Positions 1-10,400 of a DNA stretch of 64,000 nucleotides are shown here, piece by piece. The number at the start of each line of letters is the position of its first letter. Position 1 is the stretch's first letter. The position numbers were made by a program, and so were the translations under genes. The notes below the pieces were generated by a model. The model did not search any database and was not told the DNA's origin. It was given only the letters and a program-made list of their open reading frames with translations. This DNA is from JAHRVQ01 sp964548025 (GTDB lineage: Bacteria > Pseudomonadota > Gammaproteobacteria > Pseudomonadales > Azotimanducaceae), in contig CAZJRI010000011.1 in the NCBI GenBank assembly GCA_964548025.1, positions 1 through 64,000 of the forward strand. Direction: 5' to 3'.

Positions 1-2
1 CC

Positions 3-2405
3 TTTCTAAGAATTCTGCTCTTGTCGGCAGTTCCGTATGAGACTTCACGCGCTACCGGTACCCAAAATCTGAAAATTGAAGGTCTTAAACAACCCGTTGA
101 AATCATCACAGATAAATGGGGTATTTCGCATATCTACGCAAAAAACCAATCTGACCTCTTCTTTGCCCAGGGTTTCAGTGCCGCACGAGATCGACTGTTT
201 CAATTTGAAATCTGGCGTCGAAAAGCACTCGGCAGCCTTGCTGAAATCCAGGGCGAGAAAGCATTTGCCCACGACAAAGGAGCCAGACTGCTCCGCTTTC
301 GAGGAAATATTGAAGCAGAAATGGCGCACTATCACGACGATGGTATCGAGATTATCCGCGCTTTCGTCGCCGGGGTTAATGCCTATATAAAAAGGACAGA
401 AGACAATCCCAGATTGTTGCCTTTTGAATTCAGGTTACTTGGATTCAAACCCGGTTACTGGACACCTGAAGTTGTCGTTTCCAGACACAATGCGCTGGTT
501 CCCTATGGTGTGGCCGCTGAGATTTCACTTGCAAAAAGAATAGCCTCGGTGGGCGAGGACAAGATACGAGAGACCACACACTTTTATCGGGCTACTCATC
601 TCAAGGCCTTTGACGGCGTTGATTTAACGAAAATCAGCGACAGAATAGCCAATGATCTTCGCGCTTCCCGGTCCATGCCAAAATTCGACAAAGGGGACCT
701 GTCGATTACAAGAACAGAAATGCCGGATTCCCCGTTGGCGGAAGAACTATCTCAACATCTCAACGCTCAGTATCTGGATCCACTTAAAGCAATCGCTGTT
801 GAGGGGAGCAATAACTGGGTTCTCTCGGGTGATAAGACCGGTAGCGGTATGCCAATCATGGCCAACGATCCTCATAGAAGCCTCCCAACCCCTTCCCTTC
901 GTTACTGGGTGCATCTGAATGCCCCTGGCTGGAATGTGATTGGCGGCGGCGAACCGGTTTTACCCGGTGTTTCCATCGGCCATAACGACCATGGTGCCTG
1001 GGGGTTAACCGTATTTCCGATAGATCAGGAAGATCTCTACGTCTATCAGACGAATCCCGACAACCCGAATCAGTATCGCTACAACAACAAGTGGACTGAT
1101 ATGCAAATTGAAACGACTGAAATTGCAGTTCGCGGTAAGGGTAGCGTAGAAGCCACGCTGAAGTATTCCAGACACGGACCGATACTCTATGAAGACAGGC
1201 AAAACCGGCTAGCCTATGGCATGAGAGCAGCATGGCTGGACATCGGTGCAACGCCTTATCTCGCAAGCTTGCGCATGGACCAGGCGACAACATGGGAGGA
1301 GTTCAGGGAGGCCTGTTCTTATTCGGGTTTGCCAGGTGAAAATATGGTCTGGGCAGATAAAGCGGGTAACATCGGCTGGCAGTCAGTTGGTCTTGCCCCT
1401 GTTCGATTTGGATGGGATGGCAGCCTGCCGGTGCCAGGCAATGGAGACTATGAATGGAATGGCTACATTCCTATCACCTCAATGCCACATATAGAAAATC
1501 CTGAAGAAGGCTGGTACGGCACAACAAACAATCACAACATCCCGGAAGGCTATCCAAATGTCTTCTCAAACGCCTACCGGGACCCTGCAAGGATTTTCAG
1601 ACTTCGTGAAGTGATGAACGCCACGAGCGAGCATACCGTCGAAGATTCAATGACCCTGCAATACGATAAAAAATCCATGACGGCAGAATCACTTGCACCC
1701 CTCTTCCAGGGTCTTAGAGTCAGAGGAAAATTAGGTGAAGCGAACCTGGAGTTGACCAATTGGGACTACGACATGGACCGAGACAGTGTCGCCGCCGCTA
1801 TCTACGACCAGTGGGAACTGGCTATGCTTTCCGATCTTAAAAAGAGAGTCGTTCCCGCAGACAATCTGGATTCAGAACCAGCGATCAGCAAAGTCAAGAT
1901 GCTCGAATGGTTACTTAATCCATCAGAGTTCGTTTTTGGCAGGAAACCAGAGAAGAGCCGCGATAAAGCCATCATTGCCAGTCTTGATCTTGCCGTTAAC
2001 AAGTTGGAAGAAATGATAGGGCCAGATATGCATGAATGGTCGCTGGGGAAAATTCACCGCGCCGATGTTATCCACCCCCTCAGTCACCTGGTTGGGCCTG
2101 AACTAAAAGCAAAGATCAACGTAGCGCCTTTACCCAGAGGTGGAGCGAACAATACCCTCAACGTTAATTGGGGTAATGATCGTCAGTTGGCTGGCGCCAG
2201 TTTCAGAATTATTGTCGATACATCAGACTGGGATCTGGCCAGGGGGACCAATTCACCCGGACAATCCGGTAATCCTGATAGTCCCCATTATGCTGACCTT
2301 TTTAAGGGCTGGAACGAGGGCGACTATTTCGAGGTACTCTACTCACGAGACAGGATTAGCGCTGTGGCCAGTCACGTTACTCACCTGTTACCCGGCAGGA
2401 AATAA
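3..2405 (+). CDS. Penicillin acylase family N-terminal-nucleophile hydrolase (5' end outside window)
   Basis: Family members cleave amide bonds (beta-lactam side chains, acyl-homoserine lactones, related N-acyl compounds) after autoproteolysis into alpha and beta chains in the periplasm. The early segment with FAQGFSAARDRLFQFE and RRKALGSLAEIQG is typical of the alpha chain. The beta chain should begin at Ser in GSNNWVLSG, about residue 263 counted from a TTG at 21; this Ser is the usual catalytic nucleophile. The frame is open to the window edge and no signal peptide is visible after the TTG, so the true start is probably upstream. About 795 residues remain, the usual family size. A strong terminator follows the stop. 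Substrate cannot be told from sequence. Confidence 0.9.
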   Translation, partial: FLRILLLSAVPYETSRATGTQNLKIEGLKQPVEIITDKWGISHIYAKNQSDLFFAQGFSAARDRLFQFEIWRRKALGSLAEIQGEKAFAHDKGARLLRFRGNIEAEMAHYHDDGIEIIRAFVAGVNAYIKRTEDNPRLLPFEFRLLGFKPGYWTPEVVVSRHNALVPYGVAAEISLAKRIASVGEDKIRETTHFYRATHLKAFDGVDLTKISDRIANDLRASRSMPKFDKGDLSITRTEMPDSPLAEELSQHLNAQYLDPLKAIAVEGSNNWVLSGDKTGSGMPIMANDPHRSLPTPSLRYWVHLNAPGWNVIGGGEPVLPGVSIGHNDHGAWGLTVFPIDQEDLYVYQTNPDNPNQYRYNNKWTDMQIETTEIAVRGKGSVEATLKYSRHGPILYEDRQNRLAYGMRAAWLDIGATPYLASLRMDQATTWEEFREACSYSGLPGENMVWADKAGNIGWQSVGLAPVRFGWDGSLPVPGNGDYEWNGYIPITSMPHIENPEEGWYGTTNNHNIPEGYPNVFSNAYRDPARIFRLREVMNATSEHTVEDSMTLQYDKKSMTAESLAPLFQGLRVRGKLGEANLELTNWDYDMDRDSVAAAIYDQWELAMLSDLKKRVVPADNLDSEPAISKVKMLEWLLNPSEFVFGRKPEKSRDKAIIASLDLAVNKLEEMIGPDMHEWSLGKIHRADVIHPLSHLVGPELKAKINVAPLPRGGANNTLNVNWGNDRQLAGASFRIIVDTSDWDLARGTNSPGQSGNPDSPHYADLFKGWNEGDYFEVLYSRDRISAVASHVTHLLPGRK

Positions 2406-2435
2406 ACCCGGGTAGAGTGCCGTACCCGGGTTTTT
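2404..2435 (+). terminator. Rho-independent terminator after the penicillin acylase gene
   Basis: Perfect 11-bp inverted repeat AAACCCGGGTA / TACCCGGGTTT with an 8-nt loop, followed by a T run. It overlaps the stop codon of the acylase gene and separates it from the convergent small gene that ends at 2444. The A-rich start of the left arm means it could also act on the opposite strand. Confidence 0.85.
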
Positions 2436-2443
2436 ACAAGGTA

Positions 2444-2878
2444 TTATCGTTTGTTGACTATCAGAGGATCACAGTCAAACTGCTCACCGACTTTCGCAGG
2501 AACACCAATATCAACTACCTCAACCTTGGCACCATAATTCCACGAGCCGTAAGTATCTCTCGTATCTGTGACTGTCACAGTACTATCGGTATTTGTACCA
2601 CTAAGATCAGGGGAACTGTCCTTATTTTTAAAGGCACCGGACTGAAATTTGTACTTCCCGCCTCCGGCTGAACCGGTAAAAGTAATTGTAAAATCTATAT
2701 CGGGTGTGGTTGAGGGATCACTGAACTGAAAATCATTATTCCCGTTACCGTTGCCACCTCCAGCATTACCACCAGTGTACTTGTAGTAGTACTTGTTTCC
2801 TTTCGAACCGGTTACTTCCGTAAACCCGCTACTGGAATTTGTCATAATATTAAGTTTTACATCATCGTTACCTGGCAT
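2444..2878 (-). CDS. Hypothetical Gly/Asn-rich protein downstream of the TIR-TPR gene
   Basis: A 144-residue protein of unknown function. There is no signal peptide or membrane segment. It is rich in Gly, Asn, Thr and Ser, with a low-complexity stretch (GGNAGGGNGNGNND, about residues 37-50), and its pattern of alternating polar and hydrophobic residues suggests a small beta-sandwich. It ends in a conserved-looking DCDPLIVNKR. The ATG at 2878 has a clear SD (GAGGG, 7 nt upstream). It lies 40 bp downstream of the TIR-TPR gene on the same strand and is probably cotranscribed, so it may be its partner or target; that is inference. Confidence 0.65.
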   Translation of the reverse strand: MPGNDDVKLNIMTNSSSGFTEVTGSKGNKYYYKYTGGNAGGGNGNGNNDFQFSDPSTTPDIDFTITFTGSAGGGKYKFQSGAFKNKDSSPDLSGTNTDSTVTVTDTRDTYGSWNYGAKVEVVDIGVPAKVGEQFDCDPLIVNKR

Positions 2879-2918
2879 ATCTATTCCCTCTGTTTATATT
2901 TTGATGGCTTCCCATCCT

Positions 2919-4976
2919 TTAAAGTACGCCAATCAGGGCGTTTGATATCGCTTTGTCTTCGGTATCTCGAAACCCAAGCTGAGCAATCTCGGTTCGCAGC
3001 ATTGATGCTTTCGCTGCATTATTTGTTCGATCCAGAAGTGCCGCCCGGGTTATTAACCCAACAGGGTCGCGCCGGTTGCGGGGCAGTTTATCGAGTGCTT
3101 CGAGTCCTTCAGACCAGGCAGCTTCCGCACTCATCCGATCACCCTCTTCGGCATATAAATCCCCGTCGAGTAAATTGAGGCCTGCAGAAATCACGGCCGC
3201 TTCAGAGTCGTCGGTTAGATCAATATCAGCGACAATTTCCAGCGCTTCTTTAGTTACTTCATGAGCGAGGTCGTCTCCTGACTGAATCAAAACTCTTGCC
3301 CTTTGTGACAAAGCTCTTAACAGTAATCGTTGTCTCTTCTCGATTGGAAATGTCGTTGATTCAGTCAGTCCACGGATCTCGACAATCGCGCTATCGATAT
3401 CACCCCTTGCTTTATGCAGATTTCCTCTGGCTGCTGTCACCTGGCTGAGATCAACATTGCTTGCCACGTCTAATTGCCACCACCACATGTTTTCATCGTC
3501 GTGTTGTACCAATCGACCCGCAAGTTTACGCGCTTCGACAATGTGCTCTATCGCTGGATCGAGTTGTCCGGAGAGCAACTCGCTGTACCCCAGATGCAGT
3601 GCTGCATCAGCCAGATGCTCTACCTGTTTCATGTCGTCTGATAAACTTACTATCAATGTGCGTAGCTCGTATTCCTGCCGGAACCGCGTAACAGCCGAAT
3701 TGATATCACCTGACCGTGATGCTATCTCTCCCAACCAGGATAGAGTTACCGCAAGCGTGTGCTTCGGCGTCAGGTCATCAGGAGACCTGGCAATCAGCAT
3801 TTGATTGATGGACTCCGTTTCACGGTAGTGATGTTCCGCCTCTTTGAATCTGTTTACCTTCAATTCCAATGCACCCAGATTGCTATGCGCATAGGCGACC
3901 TCTGTCTGGTAAACCTCGTTATCGGGATCCCTGTTTAGCAGTGATTCTGACAAACTCAGATACTTTTCAAGCTGCCGTCGTGCCAGATCCATTTCATTGC
4001 GTTCGTAATGAACAAAACCGATCCAAAAATGGCTCTGGCTAACCTCAAACTCCACCAACTCCGGTGTCTTATAGATATCCAGCAACCGACGGGACTGATC
4101 GTTTGATAACTGAAACGCAGCAAAAGCTTCGTCCAGTTTGCCCTGTGACATTCGTACCTCGCCGATCTGACGAAGAGCTCTAGCCCTGCCCAACTGGGTT
4201 TCAGGTGTCAATTCTTCATCTTCAAGTGAGGCGAAGTAATCAAGAGATTTATCACCGACTGCATCGAGTACGTCCAAACGGCCAATTGGTTCAAGCCGTG
4301 CTCTCAGATCACCCAACATAAATGAAATAAGACCCTCAGCCTGCTCCCTGCGGCGGTTTGCATCATTACGCGCATCGTACGCAGCGATAGCGAGCCCCAG
4401 CGTCACTACCGCCACTGCGACAGCACCCGTTGCCATCGCTGTCATTCGCCGATACTGACGACGCAGGTCCCTCCTTTTAAGGTCATCAAAACCAACATCA
4501 AGCAACGCGGCAATGGTCTTTAGCAGCGCGTCCCGGCGCCCATCCGCCTGACGCCTCGCATCAGCGGCTATGGGTTCAAGCGGGTTTCCACTGGCATCGT
4601 GCAAGAGGTCATGCGGGAAGCATTCCGGTGGTTTGTCTTCAACAATGATTGAGAAAATACGATCATTACCGTGCAGTTCGCGAAAATGGCTGATCTCCTT
4701 GCCAACCCACTCAGATTTCGCCGAGTGACGCGAACAGAGAACAATCATCGCATTTGAGTTTTTTATTGCCTCCGTCAGTGATTCACCAAGGTTTGCCGCT
4801 GCCCTTAAGTCAGAGCGATCCCTGAATACCGGTTTTATCCGGTCATAGCCGAGTTTGCCGGACAATCGGGCTGGTATACGCCACGTTTCAAGCGCGTGCT
4901 GCAGCCATGCAGCAAATCGGGCATCTTTATGGCTGTAACTGATGTAGGCATGATAGCGAGTACTTATTCTGTCCAT
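2919..4976 (-). CDS. Membrane-anchored TIR-domain protein with C-terminal TPR repeats
   Basis: 685 residues. The N-terminal TIR domain (about 5-130) starts RYHAYISYSHKDARFAAWLQ and keeps a Glu (about E94, in SEWVGKEI) at the position that is catalytic in NAD-cleaving TIR domains. A linker with LLDVGFDDLKRRDLRR leads to one hydrophobic segment (about 179-200), then roughly 450 residues of TPR-like helices. The order TIR, Arg-rich linker, one membrane helix, repeat sensor is common in bacterial TIR proteins of unknown role. The TIR domain should lie in the cytoplasm and the TPRs in the periplasm, or both in the cytoplasm around a hairpin; topology is not certain. It is likely in an operon with the 144-residue gene downstream. 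Signalling or defence function is plausible but not shown. Confidence 0.88.
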   Translation of the reverse strand: MDRISTRYHAYISYSHKDARFAAWLQHALETWRIPARLSGKLGYDRIKPVFRDRSDLRAAANLGESLTEAIKNSNAMIVLCSRHSAKSEWVGKEISHFRELHGNDRIFSIIVEDKPPECFPHDLLHDASGNPLEPIAADARRQADGRRDALLKTIAALLDVGFDDLKRRDLRRQYRRMTAMATGAVAVAVVTLGLAIAAYDARNDANRRREQAEGLISFMLGDLRARLEPIGRLDVLDAVGDKSLDYFASLEDEELTPETQLGRARALRQIGEVRMSQGKLDEAFAAFQLSNDQSRRLLDIYKTPELVEFEVSQSHFWIGFVHYERNEMDLARRQLEKYLSLSESLLNRDPDNEVYQTEVAYAHSNLGALELKVNRFKEAEHHYRETESINQMLIARSPDDLTPKHTLAVTLSWLGEIASRSGDINSAVTRFRQEYELRTLIVSLSDDMKQVEHLADAALHLGYSELLSGQLDPAIEHIVEARKLAGRLVQHDDENMWWWQLDVASNVDLSQVTAARGNLHKARGDIDSAIVEIRGLTESTTFPIEKRQRLLLRALSQRARVLIQSGDDLAHEVTKEALEIVADIDLTDDSEAAVISAGLNLLDGDLYAEEGDRMSAEAAWSEGLEALDKLPRNRRDPVGLITRAALLDRTNNAAKASMLRTEIAQLGFRDTEDKAISNALIGVL

Positions 4977-5099
4977 CCTGTTCCCAACCGGGACTCTCGA
5001 TAAGTTTTCAGGGACTGCTAATGCGAGAAGTGAATAATAATGCCGTTTTTTAGTCGAATGTCAATCAAGAGAATCACCTGAAATCCCATCATTTAAAGG

Positions 5100-7256
5100 T
5101 TATTCGCCTAGTGCAGCCTCACGATCAATCCTCGCCCGGGAGATAATGTACTGACGAATCCGCTCCACATCTTCATTATCCAGCAGGTCTGAAAAACTCG
5201 GCATACCATTAGTCTTCAGCACCCCATCCAGCACAATATTCTCAAACGCAATGTGGGAACCTTCGCTCATCATCCGGAGATCAGGTAGGGTACCGCTTGA
5301 TTTAACGCCAATCCCGTGACACAGAGAACAGATGTTGTGATAGAGCTGATCACCTCTTTCCAGTTCTGCAACTGAAGCCGTCAAGGGTGGCTGCTCCGGG
5401 ATCGTCGTATCCCGCGCAGTTGGAACCGGCAGCACACCGTTTGCACCCAAAGAGAATACCACAAGTTTTCCGAAGTTCCCGTATTTGTACGTCGCTGTAT
5501 CGGGATTGCTGTCCAGTCTGATGCCTGATCCGGTCAGAATCGCAACGTACTGTTTACCGTCGATACCATAGGTGATAGGAGGCGCAACTATTGAGGTATA
5601 GGTATTGTATTGCCAGAGCAACTTGCCGTCTTCTGAATCAAATGCAGAGAAATAGCCCAGCGCATCACCCTGAAATACCAGACCACCGGCTGTTGCAACG
5701 ACACCACCATTCCAATAGTCAGCATGCTCGACCGCCCAGGCAGTCTCACCGGTTAACGGATTGAACGCCTTCAAAAAACCCCGGGTATCAGGCGCCCCCT
5801 CCACGTTATTCAAAAGTTGATTTATACGGCCAAATTCAATGCCCAGGTTGTATGCATGGGGTGTACGCTTGTAAAGGCCGGTTTTTGCATAGTCCTCATC
5901 CATGGAGTAGACGAAGGCTGCATCCTGAGCCGGGAAATAGACAATCCCCTTGTCTGCGTCAAAGGACATGGCCTGCCAGTTGTGAGCGCCAAGGGGACCC
6001 GGCAGCACCCATTTCGGGCTGCTCCCATAGGCTGTATCCGGGTTTTCAACCGGACGGCCGGTATCCATATCGACATGTGTCGCCCAGTTAACGGCTCCGT
6101 AAGGGTGCGCCCGCAATAACTTGCCATCGCTGCGATCAATAACGTAAAAGAACCCGTTCTTTGGCGCCTGCATAAGAACCTTTCGCTCAACGCCATCGAC
6201 CTCCATGTCCGCTAACATGATGTCCTGTACAGCCGTATAGTCCCAGTTGTCACCAGGCGTACTCTGGTAGTACCACTTCATTTTTCCAGTATCTGCATCC
6301 ACTGCTACGATAGATGAGAGAAATAAATTGTCTCCGCCGCCAGGAGAACGAATCGCCCGGGTCCAGGGTGCGCCGTTGCCGACTCCTATATAAATTGAAT
6401 GGAAATCCGGGTCATAAACGATGGAATTCCAGGCGGTGCCGCCACCACCAATCTTCCACCATTCACCACCCTTCCAGGTCTTGGCTGCAATCTCCATCTC
6501 CGGATGTTCAAAAGGTAGTGACGGGTCCCCGGGTACAGTAAAGAAACGCCATACCTGCTCACCTGTTTTTACATCGTACGCCGTGACATATCCTCTAACG
6601 CCAAACTCCGCCCCACCATTTCCGATATATACTTTCCCGGCAGCTACCCGGGGTGCCCCCGTAATCGAGTAGTCGCGTTCGTGATCAATGACGGTATCAA
6701 CTTCCCAGATCTTCTTACCATTGGCTGCATTCAGCGCCAGCAACCGGCCGTCAAGAGTGGCAAGATGCACTCGTCCTTCATAGACAGCAAGTCCTCGACT
6801 GACCACACCACAACAGGTACGTCTGGCGAATTCCCTGGGTACCAGAGGATCGTATTGCCAGATCTCTTCACCGGTCTTTGCATTTAATGCATAGGCGATG
6901 TTCCAGGCACTGGTGAAATACATGATACCGTCCACAACCAACGGCGTTGCTTCGAGCGCCCTGGTTGTATTCAGATCCCTGAACCAGGCAAGTCCAAGAT
7001 CGGTAACCGTATCATGATTAATCTCAGTTAAGGGTGAGAAGCGCTGCTCCTCAAAAGTACGTCCGTACGAAAGCCAGGCGCCTGGCTCATTCTCATGAGC
7101 ACTGTTAATACGCTCGTCTGTGACAAGACCGACATCCAACGCGGCAGTTTCTGTTTCCTCTGGTGAGGCTACTTCCTGTTTTTGCTCTTGATCTTGCGAA
7201 CATCCGACCAGGGTGAATAGTATGGATATCAAAACGATGCATTTCATGCAGTTCAT
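5100..7256 (-). CDS. PQQ-dependent alcohol dehydrogenase with C-terminal cytochrome c domain (lipoprotein)
   Basis: A quinohaemoprotein (type II) alcohol dehydrogenase: it oxidises alcohols in the periplasm with PQQ and passes electrons to its own haem. Visible are a lipoprotein signal with lipobox LVGC, the beta-propeller with the vicinal Cys-Cys (RTCCGV) that stacks on PQQ, the catalytic Asp in GDNWDYTAV, and a C-terminal haem site CSLCH (about residue 645) with a Met ligand candidate in NGMPSF. Two residues after the catalytic Asp is Thr, not the Asp found in lanthanide enzymes, so a Ca-dependent enzyme is inferred. ATG at 7256 is chosen because GGAGGG lies 4 nt upstream; an ATG at 7268 overlaps that SD. 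Length (718) fits the family. Confidence 0.93.
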   Translation of the reverse strand: MNCMKCIVLISILFTLVGCSQDQEQKQEVASPEETETAALDVGLVTDERINSAHENEPGAWLSYGRTFEEQRFSPLTEINHDTVTDLGLAWFRDLNTTRALEATPLVVDGIMYFTSAWNIAYALNAKTGEEIWQYDPLVPREFARRTCCGVVSRGLAVYEGRVHLATLDGRLLALNAANGKKIWEVDTVIDHERDYSITGAPRVAAGKVYIGNGGAEFGVRGYVTAYDVKTGEQVWRFFTVPGDPSLPFEHPEMEIAAKTWKGGEWWKIGGGGTAWNSIVYDPDFHSIYIGVGNGAPWTRAIRSPGGGDNLFLSSIVAVDADTGKMKWYYQSTPGDNWDYTAVQDIMLADMEVDGVERKVLMQAPKNGFFYVIDRSDGKLLRAHPYGAVNWATHVDMDTGRPVENPDTAYGSSPKWVLPGPLGAHNWQAMSFDADKGIVYFPAQDAAFVYSMDEDYAKTGLYKRTPHAYNLGIEFGRINQLLNNVEGAPDTRGFLKAFNPLTGETAWAVEHADYWNGGVVATAGGLVFQGDALGYFSAFDSEDGKLLWQYNTYTSIVAPPITYGIDGKQYVAILTGSGIRLDSNPDTATYKYGNFGKLVVFSLGANGVLPVPTARDTTIPEQPPLTASVAELERGDQLYHNICSLCHGIGVKSSGTLPDLRMMSEGSHIAFENIVLDGVLKTNGMPSFSDLLDNEDVERIRQYIISRARIDREAALGE

Positions 7257-7462
7257 CGGTCCCTCCATGTTCTTATTTTATGATGACTGTTGATACCAAG
7301 CTGAGTGGCATACAGTAATCAGCTTATTACCAAGGCTTTGCCTTGACTCTGATTATACGAACGACCATTTCTACAAATCGAAAGATACACCTTCTCTTTA
7401 TAAATAGGTAGGAACCTGATCCAGGGCTGAGGTTGTTTGTCTGATCAGTAAAAGTCCGATCA

Positions 7463-7487
7463 GTTCAGAATTCAGTTTTTTCTGAAC
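7463..7487 (-). terminator. Possible hairpin after the carboxylase gene
   Basis: An 8-bp perfect inverted repeat (GTTCAGAA / TTCTGAAC) with a 9-nt loop lies 7 bases past the stop of the carboxylase gene. The run of six Ts/As falls within the loop rather than after the stem, so this may not be a true Rho-independent terminator. The remaining intergenic sequence to 7256 shows no other clear signal. Confidence 0.35.
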
Positions 7488-7493
7488 CTGGTA

Positions 7494-10400
7494 TTACCAG
7501 GTATCCACAACAGGATCTCTGCCGACTCTGTCTTCCGTCGCTGGTTTAGCTGCCTTCAATCCGGCGAGCATCCATCGACGTGTATCAGCCGGGTCGATAA
7601 CATCGTCTATCTCGAATACATGTGCCGCATTCAATCCCTGACCTCGGTCATATGCTGCAGCAACCATGCTCTCATAAGCTAACTGACGTTCGGCAGGGTC
7701 TTCAATCGCTTCAAGCCTTGCACGCTGACCCAGTTTTACCTGACCCTCGAGACCCATGCCGCCAAATTCACTGGTTGGCCATGCGACCACAAAAGCTGGC
7801 AGTCGGTGATGACCTCCTCCCATGGCTTGTGCGCCAAGCCCATAAGCTTTTCTCAGGATCACCATATAGGTCTGCACCTTCAGACTGGCTCCAATGACGA
7901 ACATCCTGGCTGCATGACGTACAAGACCGGTTTTTTCGACCTCAGGGCCAACCATTATCCCAGGGGTATCACAGAGCAACAAAATCGGGATCTGGAACGC
8001 ATCACATAACTTCATAAATCTGGCCGCTTTGTCCGAAGCGTCGCTGTCGATAGCACCTGAGAGCACCTCAGGATTGTTGGCAATGACGCCAACAGCTCGT
8101 CCCTCCAGCCTGATAAGTGAAGTCACCATTGCCGTACCAAAATTCGGTCGTAGTTCCAGAACCGAATCCTTGTCAGAAAGAATATCGATAAGCTCCCTGA
8201 TATCATAAACCCTGAGGCGATTCTCGGGTATGACATGTCGCAACAACCTTTGATCGTTAGCTTCCCAATGGTCAAGCGGACCCTGGAAGTACGACAGGTA
8301 TTTCTTCGTCATCTCAACAGCCTCCACTTCATCCTTCACGGCTATATCAACTACGCCACTTGGCACCTGAACCGACATGGGCCCTACTTCCTCGGGTCGG
8401 TAAACACCAAGCCCACCACCTTCTATCATCGCAGGCCCGCCAATACCGATACTTGAATTTTCTGTCGCAATAATTACGTCACAACAGCCAAGTAGTACGG
8501 CATTACCGGCGAAACAGAATCCTGCGTTGACACCAACAACGGGTACGCGACCATTTAATTTGGTTAGGAGTCCCCAGGATGGTGTATTCAGTCCACCTCC
8601 GCCGGTTATCTGCGGAGATCCGCCCTTACCGGGAATGGCATTACGGCTACCACCCCCAGCGCGTCCACCACCACCTTCCGTAAACAGGACCAGTGGAGAC
8701 GAGAGTTTGTCGGCAGTCTGGAACATGCGATCCATCATCTTGTGATTCATGCCACCCTGGGATCCGGCGAGTACGGAATAGTCGTACGACATCAATACAC
8801 ACCGGGAACGTGATTCATCAAAATCCGCCCCATTGACGTGTCCAATGCCCATCACCAATCCGTCTGAAGGCGCATAATCGAGCAATTCATCGACACTCCC
8901 TCTGAGCGCCATGCCAACGGCTAATGAACCGTACTGATAGAAGCTGCCTTCATCAGCCAGATCGTAGATATTCTCCCTCGCACTACGCCCACCCTGAGCA
9001 TGCCTTCTCTCAATCTGTTTGCGCCTCGACTCATCCGTTGTAATTGCTCGACGACGCAGAACCTCTGCCAGATCCGGTCTCGCCAAATCCAGGTCAACAT
9101 CATCTATACTTGAAACAGCCTCACCCTCTACAGCACCTTCTTCAATAACCAGCAGCACCGATTCTTCAGGAACCGTATCACCTTCTGCTACATTCACTTC
9201 GCTTACGGTACCGCTTACTTCTGCCTTGATCACATGTTCCATCTTCATCGCATTCAGCACGAGTAGTTCCTGACCGACAAGCACCTCATCCCCCCTGGCG
9301 ACATCCAGGCTGACAATCGTCGATTGCATAACAGCTCTTATTGGGTTCAGGCCCTCAGCATATTGCTCCTCGACGACTTCTTCCTCGCGAGAATCATGAC
9401 CGTATTTCAATACTGCCAGTGGATCATTGACATCTACACTTGCACCGGCCAACTGCACCTTCTGTGTTGCACTGTTCTTGCTCACAGCCAGTTCCCGAAC
9501 CTCAACAAGTGCTGCAAGATGATCATCAACATACCCCGTATACATATTGCCTGCTTCAATATCGGCATCATCAAGCAGATTCATCAATACACCCAGATTG
9601 GTTTCAAGCCCCTCGATAACGAATTCATCAAGTGCACGCCGGGCCCGGCCCACAGCATCCCTGAATTCAGAGCCGCCATTGTGAACGATGACTTTGGCCA
9701 ATAAAGAATCGTAGTGGGTATTGGTGCGATAGCCAGGATAGCCAAAGGTATCAACTCTGACGCCCGGACCCTGGGGCACTTCAAAACTGTCGAGCGTGCC
9801 ACTTCTTGGCAGGGCCAGACCATTTTTCTTCAGCTTCTCCATATTCACCCGAAGCTGAATCGCATAGCCACGTGGAGAAGGAGTGCTACCCGGGGTCAGG
9901 TTCAACGACTCAAGCGTTCTACCCTCAGCCAACTCGATCTGGGTGCGCACAAGATCTATACCGGTGACTTCTTCCGTTACCGTATGTTCTACCTGAAGCC
10001 TGGGGTTAGCTTCTATAAAGTAGAAACTGGATTGATCATTCAACTCCCTTCCGTCAACAAGGAATTCAAAAGTACCGATACTCCTGTAGTCTGCCGCGGC
10101 GGCTAGCCTGATTGCTGCATCGTGTATTTTGTCGCGCAATGTTTCAGGCAGTTGCGGTGAGGGTGCAACCTCGACCAATTTCTGATGGCGTCTTTGAATG
10201 CTGCAGTCCCGTTCACCCAGATGACTTACCTGTCCAGATCCATCACCAATGATCTGTACTTCAATATGCAGCGCTCGTTCAACCAGCAGTTCTGTATATA
10301 AATCTCCAGACCCAAATGCTGCTTCTGCTTCCGATGCGCCGCGGGCAAGTGCGTCCTCTATTTCGTCAACAGACTTTATGGCCCGCATGCCTCTTCCGCC

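Noticed and set aside
5100..7256. Lanthanide-dependent alcohol dehydrogenase
   Set aside because: The residue two after the catalytic Asp is Thr (DYT), not the Asp that marks lanthanide use.
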